Source: Actinomycetota bacterium (lineage in GTDB: Bacteria; Actinomycetota; Humimicrobiia; Humimicrobiales; Humimicrobiaceae). Taken from it: a stretch of 35,629 nucleotides of DNA. Positions 1-8,267 of the stretch are shown here, one piece after another. Made by a program: the position numbers and the translations under genes. The DNA is taken from positions 1 through 35,629 of the forward strand of contig JAPLCN010000192.1 in NCBI GenBank assembly GCA_026392215.1, written 5' to 3'. Below the pieces are notes generated by a model. The model did not search any database and was not told where the DNA came from. It worked only from the letters and a program-made list of their open reading frames with translations. How positions within the stretch are numbered: the first letter of the stretch is position 1; each line of letters opens with the position of its first letter.

Positions 1-2
1 AT

Positions 3-86
3 CATATCAAGGAATTGTTTGATGAGGCAGGCAAAGAATTTAAAAGCGGCCAGTACAAATGCTTTGATCTGGCATTAGGAAATTAA
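3..86 (+). pseudogene. C-terminal fragment of an unidentified ORF running in from the left edge (…HIKELFDEAGKEFKSGQYKCFDLALGN*)
   Basis: Open reading frame from the window edge to TAA at 84-86; 5' part is outside the window, so it may be an intact gene cut by the window. Confidence 0.35.
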
Positions 87-88
87 GC

Positions 89-169
89 GGTGGTTTTACT
101 AAAAAAACAACAAAGACACCTGTTAACGAGTTGGAAGTTGCAAGAAACAGAATGAAAGAATTTAAATAA
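89..169 (+). pseudogene. C-terminal remnant of a RelE/HigB-like (Gp49-type) toxin
   Basis: Frame reads GGFTKKTTKTPVNELEVARNRMKEFK*, resembling the conserved C-terminus of HigB/RelE toxins (…GFxKKTxKTPxxEIexAkxRmkef). No N-terminal part is present upstream in this frame. Confidence 0.5.
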
Positions 170-195
170 TTTAAAAAAAAATGAGGAAAAAGTAA

Positions 196-399
196 ATGAA
201 AACCATAAGTTGGGAAGAAGGAGAAAAACGATTATTAAGTAATTTTGAAGTATTAAAAGAATGTCAGAAGTTGGAGCCTGAGTTCAGAATTCTAAGGGAG
301 TTAATATATCTAAGAAAAGGAAAAAGAATTTCACAGGAAGAACTTGCAAGACTAATAAAAATTAAACAATCAAATATTGCCAGGAGTTGCAAGCATTGA
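196..399 (+). pseudogene. N-terminal part of an XRE-family HTH antitoxin (HigA-like), truncated inside the HTH
   Basis: [63 protein letters not shown] then stops after 4 unrelated codons; the recognition helix and C-terminus are missing. Confidence 0.6.
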
Positions 400-535
400 C
401 CAGGGGCAGTGGTATAACCCAGATAGCAATGGCATAGACTTTGACAGTTGTATAAATGTATTGACCCGGGACGAAAAGTCACCGGTTGGAGCATTTGCAT
501 CAAATACCTGTCTTGTGCAGATAGAAAAAATGTAA
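386..535 (+). pseudogene. C-terminal tail of a DMSO-reductase-family molybdopterin oxidoreductase
   Basis: Frame reads [49 protein letters not shown], matching the molybdopterin-dinucleotide-binding domain tail pattern (…GxWY…G.D..G.INVLT.D..SP.G….NT.LVQ.EK). The rest of the gene is absent. Confidence 0.7.
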
Positions 536-549
536 TAAAAATAATATTA

Positions 550-583
550 TTATTGTAATTTATACAATAATATTCTACAATAA
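550..583. promoter_or_regulatory. Candidate toxin-antitoxin operator: three TACAATAA half-sites at 13-bp spacing
   Basis: TTATTGTA at 550-557 (inverted), TACAATAA at 563-570 and 576-583; the first two form an 11/12-bp inverted repeat (attattattgta-attta-tacaataatatt). Located just upstream of an RHH antitoxin. Confidence 0.5.
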
Positions 584-640
584 CAATCAATAGTAAAAAT
601 CATATCAATAAAAAATTTTTTTTAAACGAAGGACTTTGCA

Positions 641-913
641 TTGAAAGAAAAATTAAAAAATGCAACATTTTCGATACCAGTAGAATTGCTGGATGATTTA
701 AAAAACATTGTAAAAACTGGACGTGCAAGGTCAGTTAACTCTGCTGTAAGAGAAGCAATAGAGCTGTATTCTGCAGAAAAAGAAAAAGAAAATTTAAAGG
801 AAGAAATGAAGAGCGCTTCCAAAGACCCATTATTTTTAAAAGATCTGGGTAACTCTATGGATAGTTTTAGAACTTCAGATGGTGAAACAGCCAGAATAAT
901 ATCAGACTGGTAA
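641..913 (+). CDS. Ribbon-helix-helix (CopG-like) antitoxin
   Basis: TTG start with upstream purine-rich RBS (aaggac); NATFSIPVELLDDLKNIVKTGRARSVNSAVREAIELY fits RHH; directly followed by a MazF-like gene. Confidence 0.75.
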   Translation: MKEKLKNATFSIPVELLDDLKNIVKTGRARSVNSAVREAIELYSAEKEKENLKEEMKSASKDPLFLKDLGNSMDSFRTSDGETARIISDW

Positions 914-918
914 AATAA

Positions 919-1299
919 ATGCTTGACTACCAATGGAAAATTTTTTGGGCTAACCTTGACCCGACAAAGGATTCTGAGCAATCAGGAATCAGGCCGGTTA
1001 TTATAATATCAGTAGAAGAAAGCAATTTATTTCTTCCAATAATTGCTGTTCTGCCTCTTACTTCTTTTAAGCCGGAGAGAAAAATCTATCCAACAGAAGT
1101 TTTTCTTCTTAAAAATGATACAGGCCTAAAAAAAGATTCAATAGCCATGGCTCATCAAATAAGAGTTATATCTAAAGAAAGGCTTTTAGAACAATGCGGT
1201 TCAATTGATTCCGATGATATTAAAGAAAATATTAAAAATGCTGTAAAGATATTTTTAGGAACAAAAGTGGGAACCCTCGGTTTTTCAAATCCGAGATGA
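919..1299 (+). CDS. MazF/PemK-family toxin (endoribonuclease)
   Basis: WKIFWANLDPTKDSEQSGIRPVIIIS… matches the PemK/MazF N-terminal motif (G-x-x-W-x-x-x-LDPTxGSEQxGxRPvvviS); complete ORF. Confidence 0.85.
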   Translation: MLDYQWKIFWANLDPTKDSEQSGIRPVIIISVEESNLFLPIIAVLPLTSFKPERKIYPTEVFLLKNDTGLKKDSIAMAHQIRVISKERLLEQCGSIDSDDIKENIKNAVKIFLGTKVGTLGFSNPR

Positions 1300-1383
1300 G
1301 AGCATTAAAACAGAGGACTATCTGCATAGTAAAAAATTAAGATATATTTTGAAAAGTAATGGATTTTTTAATATACTATATGT

Positions 1384-1814
1384 ATGTATGATTTAATACA
1401 TGATAGAACTACGGTTTATAATATCAGATACCATATTGTTTGGTCAGTTAAGTATCGAAAAGATGTGTTGATTGGTAAAGTTGAAAAAAGCTTAAAACAA
1501 ATATTAATAGATATAGCTAATGATGTCATCCGTCACCAGCATTGAACCATACGTCAGTAGCATTGAACCAGTCACCCAGAATAATGTCTGATCCTGTGCA
1601 TTTGTTTGTATCAGCAAAACCAAAGTATTCACCAAGTTATATATACAAGATGCTTAAGGGAATAAGCGGCAGAAGGCTTTTTATGAAATACCCGGGTTTA
1701 AAGAAGTAATTATGGAAAGGTCATTTATGGAACCCTTCAACGTATGTTGAAACAGTAGGTCATATATCAGAAGATACCATAGAAAAATATATACAGGATC
1801 AAAAAAAGAAATGA
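1384..1814 (+). pseudogene. tnpA: IS200/IS605-family Y1 transposase TnpA, degenerate
   Basis: 1384-1545 encodes MYDLIHDRTTVYNIRYHIVWSVKYRKDVLIGKVEKSLKQILIDIAND…; after a ~50 nt repeat-containing interruption the gene resumes in another frame with MSDPVHLFVSAKPKYSPSYIYKMLKGISGRRLFMKYPGLKK*LWKGHLWNPSTYVETVGHISEDTIEKYIQDQKKK* (1584-1814), including an in-frame stop at 1707-1709. Confidence 0.85.
1531..1577. repeat. Imperfect ~20-bp tandem repeat inside tnpA remnant
   Basis: CGTCACCAGCATTGAACCA (1531-1549) and CGTCAGTAGCATTGAACCA (1552-1570), 17/19 identical, followed by a partial third unit (GTCACC). Confidence 0.7.
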
Positions 1815-3000
1815 AAAACAAGAAAGATGATAATTATATAGAAATTGGATATAAGTTTAAAATATATCCAACAGAAGAACAAAAAGCTTTTTTTGAAAAG
1901 CATTTTGGATGTGTACGGTTTATATATAATTATTTGCTTAATTTAAGAACGGAAGTCTATAAAAAAGATAAAACTAATATATCAGGATATGAAGCAAAAG
2001 CCTTCAAGAAGCTGCAATTGATCTTGAGAAAGCTTACAGGAGGTTTTTTAAGAAACTGGCAGTCTATCCAAACTTTAAAAAGAAAAGAAATGAACAAAAA
2101 TTTAAAATACCTCAAAATTTTTACTTAAGAGAAACAAAAAAGGGTAAATTCTACTTAACAATTTCAAAGCTTAAATCAGATATAAAAGTTAATTTGCATA
2201 GAAAAATAGAAGGTGCGATTAATCAGATAACTATATCAAGAACCCCTTCCGGGAAATATTTTGTAAGTTTTAACTCTACAGTAGCTAAAAATAAAGTTTT
2301 TAAACAAAAAGATAATAAAACAGATAAAACAGGCATAGATCTTGGTATTGAGTCATTTATAACTACAGATAAGGGAGAAAAAATCAAACCCCCTATCTTT
2401 TTAAGATTACTGGAGAGGCGACTTAAAACCTCGCAGAGATCATTATCAAGAAAAAAGAAGTTTTCAGCTAATTTTCATAAGCAAAGAAAAAAAATAGCTG
2501 TTATCCATGAAAAAATCGCTTATCAAAGGTTAAATTTTCTTCATCAATTAAGTTTTAAGATAACTGATGAAAACCAAACCATTTATCTTGAGGACTTAAA
2601 TGTTAAAGGAATGATAAAAAACCGTCATTTATCAAAATCTATCGCAGATGCAAGCTGGGGAGAATTTACAAGACAACTAAAATATAAATCTAAATGGCGG
2701 GATAAAGAATTAATTCAAATCGGTAGATTTGAAGCTTCAAGCAAAACATGCAGTGTTTGCGAATGGAAAAATAAATACTTAAAGTTTCATCAAAGAAAAT
2801 GGCTCTGTCCTGAATGTAAAACTATTCATGACAGAGATATAAATGCAGCTAAAAATATTTTAAAACTAGGGCAGGACATGTCCAAAGTTAAGCCTGTGGA
2901 GAAATCAACCTCTGTTTTTTCTTTCAAAAAGAGACAAGTTGGCTCTGTGAAGCAGGAACCGGTTCCTAATATTGGGATGCACGGTAATTTATTGCCGTGA
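1811..3000 (+). pseudogene. tnpB: IS605/IS1341-type TnpB (RuvC-like, OMEGA nuclease ancestor), frameshifted
   Basis: N-terminal frame 1811-~2005 (YKFKIYPTEEQKAFFEKHFGCVRFIYNYLL…ISGYEAKAF); homology resumes in the frame of ORF 2194-3000 as SLQEAAIDLEKAYRRFFKKLAVYPNFKKKR…GIDLGIESF…YLEDLNVKGM…CSVCEWKN…CPECK…HDRDINAAKNIL. ATG overlaps the tnpA stop as ATGA. Confidence 0.88.
2954..2999 (+). ncRNA. Possible 3' structural segment of an OMEGA-RNA / IS right-end hairpins
   Basis: Perfect 14-bp palindrome AGGAACCGGTTCCT (2954-2967) and hairpin CACGGTAA-TTTA-TTGCCGTG (2980-2999; 8 bp with one G-T pair) overlapping the tnpB stop. Confidence 0.35.
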
Positions 3001-3167
3001 GGATGTCACATTATGATTTAAGAACCTTAAATATAAAATATTAGAATTTATTAAAATAAGTTTTCTACTTAGGTAATATTAAATGTTATTATTATAATTG
3101 ATTAATTTTTGAATATATTTACAGTAAAACAACTTTAATTTTACACCAGGAAATGAGGAGAATGATA

Positions 3168-3584
3168 ATGTTTGGTAAACGTAAAGCTGAAAAACCAAAA
3201 AGTCCGCTGGGGATACTATTATATGAATATGACTTAATCATAAGTTCGGAGCTTAGAGATATTTTTAAATCTATCAAGCAAGGCAGGAATTTAAATCCTG
3301 CCAGAACAGGGAGGGTTATTGATAGTATTTTTTACAGATTTGATTCCTTTATTGAAAATATCTCAAAAGACAATCTAAAGGTAGATTACAGATCGGATAA
3401 GGCAAGAGATTTAATCATAGAAATGATAAAAAAAATCAAAGATTCGTTCGAAAAAATAAGAAATGAAAATTTTGATTTGCAAAACCAGAGCTTAAACGAT
3501 ATTTATAGTGAATTTGAAGCTGCCTTTACTCTCAGGGAAGCAATCAGAAAAAAATTAAAAGATATTGAAAGCGATTATACTTAA
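3168..3584 (+). CDS. Hypothetical protein, helical/charged (~138 aa)
   Basis: Complete ORF; gaggag RBS at 3155-3160 suggests start at ATG 3168 rather than 3153 or 3162; no family recognised. Confidence 0.7.
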   Translation: MFGKRKAEKPKSPLGILLYEYDLIISSELRDIFKSIKQGRNLNPARTGRVIDSIFYRFDSFIENISKDNLKVDYRSDKARDLIIEMIKKIKDSFEKIRNENFDLQNQSLNDIYSEFEAAFTLREAIRKKLKDIESDYT

Positions 3585-3608
3585 TAATTATTTAAATCGG
3601 CAAATAAA

Positions 3609-4520
3609 ATGAATATAGAAGAAAGCCTTAATCTTTACTTAAGATATTTAAAATATGAAAAAAACCTGACTCCAAATACAATCCTTTCATATAATAATGA
3701 CCTTCTTCTAATGAAGGATTATCTCATAAAAAACAAAATATATGATGTAAAAGAAATGACGCTTTCAATTTTCAGGAATTTTTTGAAGTTTCTTGATAAA
3801 TATCAATATAGCAACAGAACAATAATAAGGAAATTTTCTTCTTACATTAATTATTTTAAATTTCTGGAACAAAATTCTTTAATTGATGTGCAGCTTAGCC
3901 AGAAAATATCACTTCCCAAAATTGAAAAAAGATTTTATAATTTCCTGTCTGAATCTGAAATTAATAATCTGCTTGAAACAATTGATGAACAGGATAATTT
4001 TGGAATAAGGGGCAGGGCTATTTTTGAATTATTTTATTCAACCGGAGCCAGAATAAGTGAGCTGGTAAATATTACATTAGATAAGATAGATATAAAAAAT
4101 AAAGAAATAGAAGTTTTTGGCAAAGGAAGAAAATCAAGAATAGTATATTTAAATGATATTTCTTTGGAAAAATTAAGCCAATATTTAAATATAAGGAGCC
4201 AGTTTCTATTTGATAAAAAAAACAATAACTACAAAAAAAACAATTATTTATTTCTTAACAAGAACGGAGGCAGCCTTTCGTCAAGGTTTATAAGAATATT
4301 ATTGGATAAATATTTAAAAAAGGCAGAAATAAATAAGAAGATTTCCCCTCATAGCATCAGGCATAGTTTTGCAAGCCATATGCTTCAGGAAGGCGCTGGC
4401 ATAAGAGAAGTTCAAGAGCTTCTGGGCCATGAGAATATAAGCACAACGCAAATTTATACTCATTTAAATTTAAAAAAATTAAAAAAAGATTATGAAAAAT
4501 TTCATCCGCGGGCAAATTAA
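3609..4520 (+). CDS. xerC: Tyrosine recombinase XerC/XerD
   Basis: Catalytic blocks STGARISELVN, HSIRHSFASHML, LGHENISTTQIYTH; ~300 aa; position upstream of rpsB as for xerC in several phyla (XerC versus XerD not resolved). Confidence 0.85.
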   Translation: MNIEESLNLYLRYLKYEKNLTPNTILSYNNDLLLMKDYLIKNKIYDVKEMTLSIFRNFLKFLDKYQYSNRTIIRKFSSYINYFKFLEQNSLIDVQLSQKISLPKIEKRFYNFLSESEINNLLETIDEQDNFGIRGRAIFELFYSTGARISELVNITLDKIDIKNKEIEVFGKGRKSRIVYLNDISLEKLSQYLNIRSQFLFDKKNNNYKKNNYLFLNKNGGSLSSRFIRILLDKYLKKAEINKKISPHSIRHSFASHMLQEGAGIREVQELLGHENISTTQIYTHLNLKKLKKDYEKFHPRAN

Positions 4521-4562
4521 TTAAAAATCTCCGTGTATGTGCAGCTGTTATTCTATATTTAT

Positions 4563-4591
4563 TTGCCCAAAATATTTTATTATGCTAAAAT
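4563..4591 (+). promoter_or_regulatory. Sigma70-type promoter of rpsB
   Basis: TTGCCC (4563-4568) - 17 bp - TAAAAT (4586-4591). Confidence 0.5.
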
Positions 4592-4679
4592 CATCCAGAA
4601 AAAATACACACACCGTATTATGGGTAATGGTAATTATTTTTGAAGCGGTGGAGGAAAAACCATTTAATTAGGAGGAAAA

Positions 4680-5480
4680 TTGGACGAAATAACTATCAAG
4701 CAGCTGCTGGAAGCGGGTGTTCATTTTGGTCATCAGACCCGCAAATGGAATCCCAAAATGAAGAGATATATATTTGCTGCAAAAAACGGCATATATATTA
4801 TCGATCTTCAGCAAACTCTTCAACTTTTAAACGAAGCTTATGAGTTTGCAAAAAATATTGTAATCGACGGAGGCATTATTCTTTTTGTAGGCACCAAAAA
4901 GCAAACGCAGGATATCATTGAAAATAATGCCAAAGACTGCATGATGCCTTATGTGAAAAACAGATGGCTTGGCGGCACTCTGACTAATTTTGAAACAATA
5001 TCAAAAAGAGTCAAAAGAGCGGATGAGATTGAAGATATGGAAAAAAACGGGGTATTTGAAAAATTGCCAAAAAAAGAAGTTCTTGGTATACAAAATGAAT
5101 ATCAGAAATTAAATTACAATATGGGTGGCATAAGGCACATGAGAAAGCTTCCGGACGCATTATTTGTAATTGACCCCCATAAGGAAGAGATTGCAGTTAA
5201 AGAAGCTGTAAAACTTGGAATTCCAATAATAGCAATAACTGATACTAATTGTGACCCTGATAACATTGATTATGTTATTCCAGGCAATGATGATGCTATC
5301 AGAGCATGCAATTTATTATGCGGCGTTATAGCCAGAGCAGTTAAGGATGGCAATTCAAGCATTGTAAGCGCTAAAGATAATATCGAAAAAGAAAAGCATG
5401 ACCAGGAAGAAATCAAAAAATCAATAGAAAATGAAGATAAATTAGATAACGCGCCTGAAGATGATGAAGTTTGGGCATAA
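4680..5480 (+). CDS. rpsB: 30S ribosomal protein S2
   Basis: [24 protein letters not shown]…; TTG start with AGGAGG RBS. Confidence 0.98.
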   Translation: MDEITIKQLLEAGVHFGHQTRKWNPKMKRYIFAAKNGIYIIDLQQTLQLLNEAYEFAKNIVIDGGIILFVGTKKQTQDIIENNAKDCMMPYVKNRWLGGTLTNFETISKRVKRADEIEDMEKNGVFEKLPKKEVLGIQNEYQKLNYNMGGIRHMRKLPDALFVIDPHKEEIAVKEAVKLGIPIIAITDTNCDPDNIDYVIPGNDDAIRACNLLCGVIARAVKDGNSSIVSAKDNIEKEKHDQEEIKKSIENEDKLDNAPEDDEVWA

Positions 5481-5506
5481 TTTTTAAATAATAGGAGAGT
5501 GAAATA

Positions 5507-6112
5507 ATGGCAGAAATAAAAGCAGATCAGGTTAAAAAACTTAGGGAAAAATCCGGTGTAGGAATGATGGAGTGCAAAAAGGCTCTTACAGAAGCTTGCG
5601 GAGATATGGATAAAGCTGAATTAATTTTAAGGGAGAGAGGACTTGCAGCTGCTTCAAAAAAATCAAACAGGATAGCTAATCAGGGGCTTATTGAAAGCTA
5701 TATTCATCCGGGCTCAAAAATAGGTGTTTTACTTGAAGTTAACAGCGAAACAGATTTTGTTGCAAGAAATGAGCAATTCAAAGAGCTTGTTCATAATATA
5801 GCTCTTCATATAGCTGCTGCTGCACCATCATATATTTCAAGCGAGGATGTTCCAGCGCAAATTATAGAAACTGAAAAAGATATATATAAAAAACAGGCTT
5901 TAAATGAAGGAAGGCCGGAAGCAGTTCTTGAAAAGATAGCTGAAGGCAGACTGAAAAAATTCTATGAAGAAAACTGCCTTCTTGAGCAGTTGTATGTTAA
6001 AGATAATGATATGACAATTAATGACCTTGTAAAGCAGTCAATTGCTAAAATTGGTGAAAATATTGTAATCAGAAGATTTTGCAGATTTGTTCTTGGAGAA
6101 GAAATAAAATAA
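5507..6112 (+). CDS. tsf: Elongation factor Ts (short form)
   Basis: VKKLREKSGVGMMECKKALTEACGDMDKA…SETDFVARN. Confidence 0.98.
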   Translation: MAEIKADQVKKLREKSGVGMMECKKALTEACGDMDKAELILRERGLAAASKKSNRIANQGLIESYIHPGSKIGVLLEVNSETDFVARNEQFKELVHNIALHIAAAAPSYISSEDVPAQIIETEKDIYKKQALNEGRPEAVLEKIAEGRLKKFYEENCLLEQLYVKDNDMTINDLVKQSIAKIGENIVIRRFCRFVLGEEIK

Positions 6113-6191
6113 AATCTAATAATAAGTAAAAAAATATTTAGGTGTGTATTAAATAATTTAAATTTTATTAAAATTTTATAAGATTTTATAA

Positions 6192-6926
<735 letters not shown>

Positions 6927-6927
6927 A

Positions 6928-7485
6928 ATTAAAGACGTACTACTTGCAGGTAATGAAAGAAAGATGGCAGCAACTATTGATAAAATAGTTCATGAATTTA
7001 ATACTATCAGAACTGGCAGGGCATCAGTAAGTTTGCTTGATAGAATTTTAATTGATTACTATGGGACAAAAACTCCGGTAAAACACATCTCAAACATAAG
7101 TCTTCCGGAACCAAAAACAATAGTTATTTCACCTTATGAGCCAAAATTATTAAAAGATATTGAAAAACAAATTCTTGCTTCCGATCTTGGACTGAATCCT
7201 TCAAATGATGGCAAAGTTATCAGGTTATCCATCCCTGCTCTTAATGAAGAGCGCAGAAAAGAATTGGTAAAAGTTATTAAAAAAATTGCCGAAGATGGCA
7301 GAGTTGCGATCAGAAATATCAGACGGGAAGGTATTGAAGATTTCAAAAAACTTGAGAAAAAAGATGAAATTACAGAGGATGATCTTAAAAGTATTGAAGA
7401 GGAAATTCAGGATCTTACTGATGAATATATAGAAAAGATAAATAATATTTTAGCTCAAAAAGAAAGTGAAATTATGGAAGTGTAG
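6928..7485 (+). CDS. frr: Ribosome recycling factor, probable ATT start
   Basis: IKDVLLAGNERKMAATIDKIVHEFNTIRTGRASVSLLD…; ORF track starts at ATG 6964 but homology extends to 6928; in-frame TGA at 6919-6921 and GGGGGGTGAG SD-like stretch upstream. Confidence 0.93.
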   Translation: MKDVLLAGNERKMAATIDKIVHEFNTIRTGRASVSLLDRILIDYYGTKTPVKHISNISLPEPKTIVISPYEPKLLKDIEKQILASDLGLNPSNDGKVIRLSIPALNEERRKELVKVIKKIAEDGRVAIRNIRREGIEDFKKLEKKDEITEDDLKSIEEEIQDLTDEYIEKINNILAQKESEIMEV

Positions 7486-7501
7486 GTGCATATAAGCTAC
7501 A

Positions 7502-8263
7502 TTGAAAATATTTTCACGTTTATTTTCTTCTAAAAAAAATCTTACAATTGAAGAATTAAGAAAAAGTACTGTCCCGAAACATGTTGCTGTAATAATGGAT
7601 GGTAATGGAAGATGGGCTTCAAGACATGGGCTGCCCCGCCTTGCCGGCCACAGGGAAGGTGTAAAACCTTTAAAAAGAATAGTCCGATTATGTTCTGATC
7701 TGGGCATAAAATATCTTACTGCTTATTCCTTTTCAAGTGAAAACTGGCAGAGGCCTAAAAATGAAGTTTCAGGGCTTATGCAGTTGTTTTTTGAAACAGT
7801 TGTTGCGGAGCTTGAAGAACTTAACAAAAACGGAGTAAGGATCGTCTTAATAGGGAACAGGAATTTAATTCCGCAAAGGGTTTTAAAAAAATTTGAGGAT
7901 GCTGAAATTATAACAAAAAACAATAACAATGTTGTCTTAAATATTGCATTCAGCTATGGTTCCAGGCAGGAAATACTGGAAGCAGTAAAAAAAGCCTGCA
8001 TCAATATTACAAATAAGGAAATAGATATTAATGATATAGATGAAAGTTATTTTTCCAAACTTCTTTTTACCAAAAATTGCCCTGACCCGGATTTGCTGAT
8101 AAGAACAAGCGGAGAATTCAGAATAAGCAATTTTTTATTGTGGCAGATTGCATATAGCGAGCTTTATTTTACAAAAACTTTATGGCCTGATTTTTCAGAT
8201 GCTGAATTTTTAAAAGCCATTCAGGATTATCAATACAGAAACAGAAGATTCGGGAAGACTTAA
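7502..8263 (+). CDS. uppS: Isoprenyl (undecaprenyl) diphosphate synthase
   Basis: VPKHVAVIMDGNGRWASRHGLPRLAGHREG…PDPDLLIRTSGEFRISNFLLWQIAYSELYF. Confidence 0.97.
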   Translation: MKIFSRLFSSKKNLTIEELRKSTVPKHVAVIMDGNGRWASRHGLPRLAGHREGVKPLKRIVRLCSDLGIKYLTAYSFSSENWQRPKNEVSGLMQLFFETVVAELEELNKNGVRIVLIGNRNLIPQRVLKKFEDAEIITKNNNNVVLNIAFSYGSRQEILEAVKKACINITNKEIDINDIDESYFSKLLFTKNCPDPDLLIRTSGEFRISNFLLWQIAYSELYFTKTLWPDFSDAEFLKAIQDYQYRNRRFGKT

Positions 8264-8267
8264 ACAA

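Noticed and set aside
264-590. Minus-strand ORF of 108 aa overlapping the fragment region
   Set aside because: Low-complexity composition, antisense to recognisable remnants; no RBS or family signal.
4640-4843. 67-aa plus-strand ORF overlapping the rpsB start
   Set aside because: Out-of-frame overlap with rpsB, which has a strong RBS and clear homology.
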